64,000 bases of DNA from Flectonema sp. DT1601 (lineage: Eukaryota; Euglenozoa; Diplonemea; Diplonemida; Diplonemidae). Positions 53,364-63,100 of this stretch are shown in pieces. A program made the translations under genes and the position numbers. The notes under the pieces are model-generated. The model was not told where the DNA came from. It searched no databases and saw only the letters and a list, made by a program, of their open reading frames with translations. Every line of letters begins with the position of its first letter. Position 1 is the stretch's first letter. The DNA lies in assembly GCA_964019425.1 (NCBI GenBank), contig OZ025798.1:372001-436000 (forward strand), read 5' to 3'.

Positions 53364-55685
53364 CTAATTCTTCTTTCCCTTTTTACCAACAGATGATGAG
53401 AAGTGAGATCCACATAGATAAGAAGCGATTTCATTTGTTGATAGTTTCTGATTTCTATCAATGTCATGTTCTCTGAATAAGTCAACGATCTCTTTTCGTT
53501 GAATTTCGTCTGGTCGTTGTTCAATTCCCAGGTCTTGGTAAAGAGAGTCTAAGAACCCGTGGATTTCATCTTTACCAAGTGAACCGTCAGAATTAATATC
53601 GTGTTCTTTAAATTGGTTTATTATTTTATTTGTTATGTCTGGGGTGAATGTGCCTGACAGTTGCCCAGAAAATCCTTTAACCGTCTCATTCGTTTTTGTA
53701 TAATCACCACTTTGTTGAAGCTCTTCGACGAATTGCTGTTGATTTTGAATTGACCAATGCGCTTTGTCTTTTGTGATAACAATTGGAATGCCAATGGTAC
53801 CACCAGTGAATCCAGAATCAATCATTGGTTTGAAATATGATTCATCTTTACTAATGTCATACGTGTCATAATTAATCCTCGCAGAATCTAATAGACGACA
53901 CATATGAACACATGCTCCACAACCTTCTTGTGTGAAAACCTTTAAGATTGATAATTCCTGATTACTATCACCCGGTGACTGCTCTCCTTGCCCTGGTGAA
54001 TCTGATAATGTTTTTGATATTTCAGATGCAAGTGAATGATGATCAGTTATCGACCAGTGAGCGTCACCATTGAATACCACAACAGGAAGTCCAAACTTCC
54101 CTCCTTTGAATCCACTGGCTGTCATGCATTGGAAGAAGGACTTATCCTTGTCGAGGTCTAATTGCAGGAAGGGAACGTTTGCGCTTTCAAGAGCATCGTA
54201 CATGCTGACGCATAGTCCACAGGTTTGTCTTCCGTACACTTTTACTTGTGGTGCTGCTTTTATAACGTCATTTGAGGATGCTGGCTTCTTAGCTGCCGCT
54301 GGTGTGTTTCTTCCTTTCTTGGGTTTTGCTGCGCCTTTTACAGCTGGAGCTTCTCCAGCTCCCGAATTCGCTGCTTTCGCAGCATCTAATGACCGTTTGA
54401 ATTTCGCATCTTTCTTCCCTTCGCTATAGCCACCGGCAAAGTTTTGAGTACACATCGTGCCGTATTGTTTGTGAGGACCGACAGCTACTCCAGCAACTCC
54501 CCATCTGTTATAAATATTCTTTCGATGACCACGCGATGGAACCCCGTCGTCAATAATAAGTTGCATTACAATACCCCTCGCGGCTTTACATCCATAAGAA
54601 ATATTCTCTCCACACGACTGTCTCCATGTTCCATAACGGTTACAACGATCTGATGGTTGAGAACCATCAGTACCACCGTGACCAGTTTTAGTAGTCTTAC
54701 CCTGGTCACGGCAGTGATCTTTCGATGCTAAATACAATCCCAGTGGACATTCTCGAAATGGTGGAAGTGGTGTTTGTTTTCGTAAATCCGCTGCAGCTTC
54801 TTCCCATGCTGGGATGCCTTCGTTAGTCATGATTCCAATCTGACCAGGTTTCCTAACTACTCCGTCTTTTATATATTGAATCTCATCCTCAATACAATCT
54901 GCGTAGATAGTTGGTTCTGACCTGGCTATGTTTAATTCATGAAAGACAGCTCGTTCGATGTCGGTCATTATCTTTCCTCCTTCCCCTGGTACTGATGCTG
55001 CCTGTTTATCAGATGAATCACTTTTTGATTCAGGTGGTGGCTCATCAGACTGTTGCTGCTGTGGAGGACGTGATGCAGGTGTTGACGTATGCTGCAACTT
55101 ATCACTTGAAGTATCTAACTGTGAGAGATAAATATCAATACCTGGCCAGAATGCTAGTAATTCAGCAAGGCTGATTTTACCATCTTTATTCTTATCCATG
55201 GCTTGAATTATTGTCATAGCAGTATTGGCGGATACTTCTCGTCCTGTTAATTCTGAAACCATACATCTCACTTCTGATGCATCCAACGATCCTCCTTTAT
55301 CGTGATCGTATCTCATGAAGACTGACTTCACATGGTTTTGCATTTCTACACTTAAGGCATCAGGGCATTGGGTAAGCTGTAAATCACCATCACCCAATTG
55401 CATTCCTTCAGCTGCACCTCCTGTTGGTGCTGCCCCAGACTTGCTTTCTTTAGTCTCAACACTTTCTTCTTTCCTTCCATCACTATACATAGTTATCGTG
55501 GTAATTGTTGTTTTTTGAACTCCGTTTGAAGTCGCAATGCTCTTGCATATTTTCTTACCTACTACAGACATTATTAGTTTTTTTAGTGTTGGTTTTGCTG
55601 TTTTGTAAAGTAGCGCAAAAGCAATAATAAATAAAAGTAGTGAGAATAAAAAAATAGAGATAATAACTAAAAGTAAAGTATTCAT
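53364..55685 (-). CDS. Membrane-anchored EF-hand, CAP/SCP, double glutaredoxin, EF-hand protein
   Basis: This protein has 773 residues. An N-terminal membrane anchor (about 4-27) is followed by EF-hand loops at 127-138 and 164-175. A CAP/SCP domain spans about 244-420, with His336 (GHGGTDGSQ), Glu360 in CGENISYG, His387 (GHRKNIY) and GVAVGPH. An Ala/Lys-rich linker leads to two glutaredoxin-like domains (about 481-557 with C489-GL-C492, and 579-657 with C589-GA-C592, each followed by GxPxV and HWSI). EF-hand loops follow at 696-707 and 741-752, and the tail is basic. CAP proteins are usually secreted or surface proteins; glutaredoxins reduce disulfides. A calcium-tuned redox/CAP protein is the inference. 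The ATG lies close to a dispersed repeat that supplies its leader. Confidence 0.85.
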   Translation of the reverse strand: MNTLLLVIISIFLFSLLLFIIAFALLYKTAKPTLKKLIMSVVGKKICKSIATSNGVQKTTITTITMYSDGRKEESVETKESKSGAAPTGGAAEGMQLGDGDLQLTQCPDALSVEMQNHVKSVFMRYDHDKGGSLDASEVRCMVSELTGREVSANTAMTIIQAMDKNKDGKISLAELLAFWPGIDIYLSQLDTSSDKLQHTSTPASRPPQQQQSDEPPPESKSDSSDKQAASVPGEGGKIMTDIERAVFHELNIARSEPTIYADCIEDEIQYIKDGVVRKPGQIGIMTNEGIPAWEEAAADLRKQTPLPPFRECPLGLYLASKDHCRDQGKTTKTGHGGTDGSQPSDRCNRYGTWRQSCGENISYGCKAARGIVMQLIIDDGVPSRGHRKNIYNRWGVAGVAVGPHKQYGTMCTQNFAGGYSEGKKDAKFKRSLDAAKAANSGAGEAPAVKGAAKPKKGRNTPAAAKKPASSNDVIKAAPQVKVYGRQTCGLCVSMYDALESANVPFLQLDLDKDKSFFQCMTASGFKGGKFGLPVVVFNGDAHWSITDHHSLASEISKTLSDSPGQGEQSPGDSNQELSILKVFTQEGCGACVHMCRLLDSARINYDTYDISKDESYFKPMIDSGFTGGTIGIPIVITKDKAHWSIQNQQQFVEELQQSGDYTKTNETVKGFSGQLSGTFTPDITNKIINQFKEHDINSDGSLGKDEIHGFLDSLYQDLGIEQRPDEIQRKEIVDLFREHDIDRNQKLSTNEIASYLCGSHFSSSVGKKGKKN

Positions 55686-55705
55686 TTTCTGCAGCCTCCT
55701 AATTA

Positions 55706-55850
55706 TTAGAATATGAGTTTAATCATAAAGAAGTACACTAATTTAAAATACAAAAAAAGAAAATTAATTATAAAAACACATTGTTCTGCTGTTCCATAAT
55801 GCACTGTGGAATACTCTTAGGCCTTCATCAGTAGAACTATTACCAGTTTT
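55706..55850. repeat. GTTAGAATATGAG dispersed repeat, copy next to the CAP gene
   Basis: Bases 55706-55850 (TTAGAATATGAGTTTAATCA, then TAAAAACACATTGTTCTGCT, GTTCCATAATGCACTGTGGA and TAGGCCTTCATCAGTA) match 59157-59340. The repeat begins about 20 nt upstream of the start codon of the CAP/glutaredoxin gene. Confidence 0.65.
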
Positions 55851-55878
55851 TTTTCAGTTATTAATAATTATCAGTCAA

Positions 55879-56604
55879 CATAGATGGAAGTGCCCTCCAA
55901 ATTTGGAGGGCGCCTGGTGAAAATCAGCCACAAAAATTTGTAGGGCCAAAATAGGGCGCTGGAGGGCGCGTAGGGCGCTTTTTTAATTAAATTTAATATA
56001 ATGCCGAGCTCATTTTGACACACCCCTGCCCTCAGCGAGGGTCGAATCGCATCTTATTTGACTTTTCTACGGTTCGCCCGATCAAATGCGTCTCTGGGAT
56101 ATCAGTTTACTTGCCACCAGTAAACTTCTTTTTTTTCTCACAAGGTACCGTGAATACCGGCCTATTAACAGGTTAGCAAGAACGCACTCTCCCTCCTCGA
56201 ATCCCTCTATATTCGACTCGGTGCATTCTGCGGGCTACTCAGCTCTTGTAGATCTGGGATGCATCGTCCAATGAAATGAGTTTCAGCTTCAGGGATTGCA
56301 GCAGGCTCCGGAAGCTCTCAAGGAGTGGCCCATTGTTTTTGCCATTGTTGACCTCCGAACCATGACCTGGAGGTCTCGGGTTCGAACCCCGTGACACCCT
56401 TTTTTCTCTTTTTCGAAAGACTGCCAAGCATGTCAAAAAAAGTTTTTTGGCTTCTGCGTCAAAATACTTGTGCGTCAATGTAAGTCCCCGTCAATTTAGC
56501 TGTCTTATAGTAATAAAAAAGGAAAAAAAAAACGCCCTCCAAAATAATATTTATATTAAAAGCGCCCTACACGCCCTCCAAATTGTAGGGCACTTCCATC
56601 TATG
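55879..56604. mobile_element. Non-autonomous TIR element (726 bp) with 6-bp target duplication
   Basis: The ends are inverted repeats: CATAGATGGAAGTGCCCT at 55879 and its complement ending at 56604, with inverted similarity extending about 35 bp (GGAGGGCG motifs). AGTCAA directly precedes the left end (55873-55878) and directly follows the right end (56605-56610), a perfect target-site duplication. Subterminal GGAGGGCG and TAGGGCGC units are repeated near both ends. No transposase is encoded. The superfamily is not recognised. Confidence 0.75.
56326..56406 (+). promoter_or_regulatory. tRNA-like Pol III promoter (A and B boxes) inside the TIR element
   Basis: TGGCCCATTG (56326-56335) fits an A box and GGTTCGAACCC (56379-56389) is a near-perfect B box forming a CGGG/CCCG arm. 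A T-run terminator starts at about 56400. GACCTCC/GGAGGTC pairs between them. No acceptor stem closes it, so it is not an intact tRNA gene. Confidence 0.5.
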
Positions 56605-56619
56605 AGTCAATCAAAAATG

Positions 56620-58170
56620 AATTGGCTTTAACTTCAACTATACAGAAAATAATGATATAACACTGTGATTTTTTGTTTGTGCACGAAACCGGACCCCTTT
56701 CCAGTGGATTGTTCGTGGCCGTCGTGTTTAGTTTGATATGGTATCTATCAAAGTTGGGAGAATAACGGTCTTTTATGAGATAATAAACCGATGCGATGCG
56801 GTGTTCGTTCTTCTTGTGTATCATTTCTTAGTATGCTTCATCTTCCAGTCTAGTGTGCTTGTCAGCAATATTGTCCTCGCTCGCCACGTACTCGACGTGC
56901 AGAACTGAACTAGACCTGTCCAACAGTCGATGAATAGTCCGTAACAGGGGTTGTACATTTTGTTGTAGAGAATAGCCACGGTGCAACGAACCGATTACTC
57001 CCTTGTGGTCTACATGTCCCGTCACCCTGCAACTCTGCAGTTTTAACTCTGTCACTACATATTCAATGGCCTTGACTACTGCGAAAAATTCCTTTTCGAA
57101 AATCTCCATGTTCACTATATCGTGCGGGAAGCGTCCTCAGAGTTTCCCACTACAAATGCCCAGGCTTTCGTACTTGCATCAGATACGAAAGTTATTTCTG
57201 TCTCATATCTACGCTTATGCCACCGCACCCATTTGTTCTTCACAAGCTCCCTGAACTCGAGCCTAAGAGAGTTCATGTACTCCTCTGAGATTTTCACTGC
57301 TGTGTTCCAGAAAACCTTAGATTTCGGGTCGCCTTCCTGCATCAGTTCAGACATTCCCATCAGGAGTTCTGTCGCCTCGTGTAGACGTAATCTTAGCGCA
57401 TGACGTCTCCACAAAATGATTCCCGAAACCTTCCAGTAACTACGTCGTAGGTTCACGCGTGAGTCCAAGATCATTTTCCCTGGTTCAGCGACCGCTTTGA
57501 CCCATTTTTCCTTTAGTTTCCAACATTTCCTCGTCAAGTCAGCTTCTATTCCTAATGTGATTATGTAGGTGTTGGGTTCTGTGACCGCGCCTATCGTAAT
57601 TGAATATTTCAGACATAGAGTTCGGAATCTATCTCCAACCGATTGTAGAACCTGTATATCATCCGCCGCAAAGATGGCATTGTCAATCCACCCAATGCCG
57701 GACACATCCCTCCCATCTATTGCATCTTCGATCAGATTCAGAAGAACAGCCTGGGCCAATTGAGGTGCACCTCTGTACCCCATCGGCAGACGTGTCATCC
57801 GGTAGATCTTCTTGTCTACTCGAAAAGAGAACAAAGGTCTAATTCTTTCAGGAATCGGGAATTTAAAAAAATACGATGTAAAGTCAAACTCGCAAGCGTA
57901 CCTACGTGGTAGCAAGGTTTCCACTATCGTTTCGTAAGACGGTAGCCTGCATGGCGGTAACGAGGTATAAGCTGTTAACTCATTAATAGTCTTACAATTT
58001 AGGATGAAACGTAATTGTCCAGGTGTACTTTTCGGTATGAGAAACGCAGAGTGCATGAATCTATTCGTCGTCGATCTAGGAGATAGTTCGGCGAAACCAA
58101 GCTCAAGCATGCGTTCGGTATGAGGTTTTAATTGGACATTCTTTGCGCCTATCCCAGATTCGTCTTCTTG
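56620..58170 (-). mobile_element. Retrotransposon fossil with reverse transcriptase and RNase H remnants
   Basis: A minus-strand coding remnant of about 1.3 kb carries a reverse-transcriptase part (right two-thirds) and an RNase H part (left third). The nearest order I can suggest is the DIRS-like tyrosine-recombinase retrotransposons (the group of trypanosomatid VIPER/TATE), but this is tentative and no recombinase, capsid or protease part is visible. It looks broken, with at least one break and missing ends. It lies between two copies of the right end of the neighbouring TIR element. Age cannot be measured here; it seems moderately old. Confidence 0.6.
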
Positions 58171-58171
58171 T

Positions 58172-58268
58172 GGCGAAAAAAAAAGCGCCCTCCAAAATAA
58201 TATTTATATTAAAAGCGCCCTACAAGCGCCCTACACGCCCTCCAAATTGCAGGGCACTTCCATCTATG
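58172..58268. repeat. Second copy of the TIR element's right end
   Basis: The stretch GCGCCCTCCAAAATAATATT to CTTCCATCTATG repeats 56529-56604 in direct orientation, with a small extra GCGCCCTACAA unit. It too is followed by AGTCAATCAAAAA, the same flank that follows the first copy, and no matching left end lies nearby. Confidence 0.7.
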
Positions 58269-58479
58269 AGTCAATCAAAAAAAAAGCAAAATTTCGTAGG
58301 ATAACAAACAAGTTGGTTTGGGCTAAGATTAAAAACAATCTTTCTTCTCGGACCATTCCCCTTACCCCCTCTTCGGCGAAGAAAGCAAGGGGGACCCTGC
58401 GGAGTAAGGCCTGTCCTTCTGTTACCAGTTAGCAAGTCTGACACCACATAAAATGAAATATTTTTATTACTGACACTAC

Positions 58480-58600
58480 CTAAGACAACGAAGCGACCAA
58501 GAGCAGCTAGTTGTGATAAATACAAGAAACCCCGCTCAATAGTGGTGACACTATTAAGATATGAAAGGTCAAGAGCAGTAATTTGTAAACAGCGATTCAA
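58480..58600 (-). pseudogene. Relic of a BspA-like leucine-rich repeat gene
   Basis: Reading minus, QITALDLSYLNSVTTIERGF has the same spacing as the repeats of the gene at 60178 (SEITSLDLSSLSSVTSIGDY). About one and a half units survive, then unrelated DNA follows. It is probably a decayed neighbour or a lost end of the same family. Confidence 0.55.
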
Positions 58601-58631
58601 GAAGACTACCGAGAACGGGATATCGGAATTT

Positions 58632-58832
58632 GTTAGTTAGTTAGTTAGTTAGTTAGCGAGTCCGACATACAATCGAGTACCGGTTAGCTAGACACAACAG
58701 GGTGGAACGGTTAACCACCTGTGAGTCCCCAATACTACGACTTTATGTCAAACCTAATCCCTGAGAGGATCACTTTTTTAGCTCCAGCGAGGAATTCTAA
58801 TGTTCGAGAGACCCGAATTCCTCAATGCTTCG
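58632..58832. repeat. (TTAG)n-headed dispersed repeat, copy 3
   Basis: Five to six TTAG units lead into GCGAGTCCGACATACAATCG, GGTGGAACGGTTAACCACCT, ACTACGACTTTATGTCAAAC and GAGAGGATCACTTTTTTAGC. It is nearly identical to copy 1 at 8979, almost 50 kb away. Confidence 0.65.
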
Positions 58833-58913
58833 GCCTTGACCGGTTCGCTAGCAAATTAACAGAGTTTGGGGAGGGGAAAGGAAGATGATAATAATAATGA
58901 TAAAACGAAGAAA

Positions 58914-58996
58914 ACAAAATAAAATAAAATAAAATAAAATAAAAAAAAAAATAAAATAAAATAAAATAAAATAAATCAATAAATAAACAAAATAAA
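58914..58996. repeat. AAAAT microsatellite
   Basis: A run of AAAAT/AAATA units interrupted once by an A-run. It is simple sequence with no other feature. Confidence 0.85.
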
Positions 58997-59156
58997 GGAA
59001 GGGGATAGAGAATTCAGATCTGTTGAATAATAGTAATCCTGGATGATTTTGACTGCTACTGACGGAATTTGAATTGCAGAAAGAAATGCTAAGGTAATTA
59101 TTCTATTATTGAATACGCGAGTGTTTAATACTTACTAGTCCGTGGCTCACAACTTA

Positions 59157-59340
59157 GTTAGTTAGAATATGAGTTTATTATAAAAAAGTGCACTAAAATA
59201 AAATATAAAAAAGAAAAGTTATAAAAACACATTGTTCTGCTGTTCCATAATACACTGTGGAATACGTAGTTTCAGGCCTTAATCTTATACTACTTGTCCC
59301 TCTTAGGCCTTCATTAGTAAGTTCTAGGGACTTCATTCCA
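59157..59340. repeat. GTTAGAATATGAG dispersed repeat, spacer copy
   Basis: It follows a TTAGTTAG tract and matches 55706-55850, with an internal extra of about 30 bp (GTAGTTTCAGGCCTTAATCT and on) before TAGGCCTTCATTAGTAAGTT. Confidence 0.65.
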
Positions 59341-60177
59341 GTTAAATAATAAATCGGATCCATCAATTGGTCTATTTCAAAAGAACTGATTTCTTAATGT
59401 CCATCGGAGCTCGCCAGGACGGGCTAGCATATATTTGCTTTTGATCAGCGTTCTATCTCTTCTACATCTGTTCGTTTTATTACGAGTGCGAGTGCAACTT
59501 AGTTAGTTAGTTAGTACTTTATTACCCTTTATCAGACTCTGATCCCATTTTTCTTACTCCAACTATTACTGTAAAACATCTCACCCACCCTTCCCCCGTC
59601 GGTGTCCCGTCGAACCGAATCGGGCCTGGCACAAGTCTACGCAGAAGTAATCTGCACCCTTTCACATTGTAGATACTTCACAATTCCAGTGTTTGTCTTT
59701 ACCTTCATTCTTAACTTATACTTCTTTCTCAGGTGCATTTTGTGATGGAAAGAGAATTACCAATTGTACCGTACTAGTATTATGTTAAAAATTACTTACC
59801 CAGCCCTGATACTTCCCAATGGGGTAGAGTCCAACAGGCATGCTGTAATGAAAGGGAAAAGGGATTTAAAAGATAGCAGAAAGAGGCCATACAAGTTAGG
59901 GAGAGGATGATGCCACAAAAACCACGAGGAGGTGTGCGCAGTCGGCCTTGACCACTATAAAATAACTTTCGTTTGATGTATTTTACGAATAAGTTACAAA
60001 TACTTTCCGTCCCGATATCGGCGGAGAAAAGGGAAAAACAAGGAAATGGCTTTAACTTAAACTAACACGGAAATAGGGAAACATAAAACTATTTTATTGT
60101 TTTCCCGTCCGAACAATACTTTTCAGTACCTTACAATACTTCAAACAAAAATACAAAAAATAAATGACAACCAAGAA

Positions 60178-63100
60178 TCAATTCAACACTTTACATTTAA
60201 CAGACTGTTCAAAGAGAGCTCTATTATTTTGAGGCAGCTGAACAGTTTTCAGGGCGCTGCAATTATTGAGGAAGCGCTCACCAATTTCCTTCACATCACT
60301 AAGACCGGAAAGGTCAACAGAAGTGATTTCTGAACACTTGTTCAAAAAATAATCTCCAATACTGGTGACACTACTAAGACCGGAAAGGTCAACAGAAGTG
60401 ATTTTTGAACACGCATACAAGAAATCAGTTCCAATACTGGTGACACTACTAAGACCGGAAAGGTCAACAGAAGTGATTTTTGAACACGCATACAAGAAAT
60501 CAGTTCCAATACTGGTGACACTACTAAGACCTGAAAGGTCAAGAAAAGTGATTTCTGAACATTTAAACAAAAAATCATCTCCAATACTAGTGACACTACT
60601 AAGACTGGAAAGGTCAAGAGAAGTGATTTCTGAACAATAACACAAGAAATAATCTGCAATACTGGTGACACTACTAAGACTGGAAAGGTCAAGAGAAGTG
60701 ATTTCTGAACAATTACGCAAGAAATAATCTCCAATACTGGTGACACTACTAAGACAGGAAAGGTCAAGAGAAGTGATTTTTGAACAATTTAACAAAAAAC
60801 AATCTCCAATACTGGTGACACTACTAAGACTGGAAAGGCCAAGAGAAGTGATTTCTGAACAATTACGCAAGAAATAATCTGCAATACTGGTGACACTACT
60901 AAGACAGGAAAGGTCAAGAGAAGTGATTTTTGAACAATTTAACAAAAAACAATCTCCAATACTGGTGACACTACTAAGACTGGAAAGGTCAAGAGAAGTG
61001 ATTTCTGAACAATAACACAAGAAATAATCTGCAATACTGGTGACACTACTAAGACTGGAAAGGTCAAGAGAAGTGATTTCTGAACAATTACGCAAGAAAT
61101 AATCTCCAATACTGGTGACACTACTAAGACAGGAAACGTCAAGAGAAGTGATTTCTGAACAATTACGCAAGAAATAATCTCCAATACTGGTGACACTACT
61201 AAGACAGGAAACGTCAAGAGAAGTGATTTCTGAACAATTACGCAAGAAATAATCTCCAATACTGGTGACACTACTAAGACTGGAAAGGTCAAGAGAAGTG
61301 ATTTCTGAACAATTACGCAAGAAATAATCTCCAATACTGGTGACACTACTAAGACTGGAAAGGTCAAGAGAAGTGATTTCTGAACAATTACGCAAGAAAT
61401 AATCTCCAATACTGGTGACACTACTAAGACAGGAAACGTCAAGAGAAGTGATTTCTGAACAATTACGCAAGAAATAATCTCCAATACTGGTGACACTACT
61501 AAGACAGGAAACGTCAAGAGAAGTGATTTCTGAACAATTACGCAAGAAATAATCTCCAATACTGGTGACACTACTAAGACTGGAAACGTCAAGAGAAGTG
61601 ATTTCTGAACAATTACGCAAGAAATAATCTCCAATACTGGTGACACTACTAAGACAGGAAACGTCAAGAGAAGTGATTTCTGAACAATTACGCAAGAAAT
61701 AATCTCCAATACTGGTGACACTACTAAGACAGGAAACGTCAAGAGAAGTGATTTCTGAACAATTACGCAAGAAATAATCTCCAATACTGGTGACACTACT
61801 AAGACAGGAAAGGTCAAGAGAAGTGATTTTTGAACAATTTAACAAAAAACAATCTCCAATACTGGTGACACTACTAAGACTGGAAAGGTCAAGAGAAGTG
61901 ATTTCTGAACAATAACACAAGAAATAATCTGCAATACTGGTGACACTACTAAGACTGGAAAGGTCAAGAGAAGTGATTTCTGAACAATTACGCAAGAAAT
62001 AATCTCCAATACTGGTGACACTACTAAGACAGGAAACGTCAAGAGAAGTGATTTCTGAACAATTACGCAAGAAATAATCTCCAATACTGGTGACACTACT
62101 AAGACTGGAAAGGTCAAGAGAAGTGATTTCTGAACAATTACGCAAGAAATAATCTCCAATACTGGTGACACTACTAAGACTGGAAAGGTCAAGAGAAGTG
62201 ATTTCTGAACAATTACGCAAGAAATAATCTGCAATACTGGTGACACTACTAAGACAGGAAACGTCAAGAGAAGTGATTTCTGAACAATTACGCAAGAAAT
62301 AATCTCCAATACTGGTGACACTACTAAGACAGGAAACGTCAAGAGAAGTGATTTCTGAACAATTACGCAAGAAATAATCTCCAATACTGGTGACACTACT
62401 AAGACTGGAAAGGTCAAGAGAAGTGATTTCTGAACAATAACACAAGAAATAATCTGCAATACTGGTGACACTACTAAGACTGGAAAGGTCAAGAGAAGTG
62501 ATTTCTGAACAATTACGCAAGAAATAATCTCCAATACTGGTGACACTACTAAGACAGGAAACGTCAAGAGAAGTGATTTCTGAACAATTACGCAAGAAAT
62601 AATCTCCAATACTGGTGACACTACTAAGACTGGAAAGGTCAAGAGAAGTGATTTCTGAACAATTACGCAAGAAATAATCTCCAATACTGGTGACACTACT
62701 AAGACTGGAAAGGTCAAGAGAAGTGATTTCTGAACAATAACACAAGAAATAATCTGCAATACTGGTGACACTACTAAGACTGGAAAGGTCAAGAGAAGTG
62801 ATTTCTGAACAATTACGCAAGAAATAATCTCCAATACTGGTGACACTACTAAGACAGGAAACGTCAAGAGAAGTGATTTCTGAACAATTACGCAAGAAAT
62901 AATCTGCAATACTGGTGACACTACTAAGACTGGAAAGGTCAAGAGAAGTGATTTCTGAACAATAACACAAGAAATAATCTGCAATACTGGTGACACTACT
63001 AAGACTGGAAAGGTCAAGAGAAGTGATTTCTGAACAATTACGCAAGAAATAATCTCCAATACTGGTGACACTACTAAGACAGGAAACGTCAAGAGAAGTG

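Larger units (their letters stand above)
58282..60177. other. Repeat-rich spacer before the LRR gene
   Basis: It contains an LRR relic (58480-58600), a (TTAG)n repeat (58632-58832), an A/T microsatellite (58914-58996), a GTTAGAATATGAG repeat (59157-59340), a short piece shared with 477-520 (near 59400) and another TTAG tract (59497-59512). No gene is supported. Confidence 0.55.

Noticed and set aside
56326-56400. Intact tRNA gene
   Set aside because: A and B boxes are present, but no acceptor stem pairs with the 3' part and no clear anticodon arm forms.
58632-58832. TTAG repeats as telomeric seed sequence
   Set aside because: The units are TTAG, not TTAGGG, are only a few copies long, and are always attached to the same 190-bp repeat.
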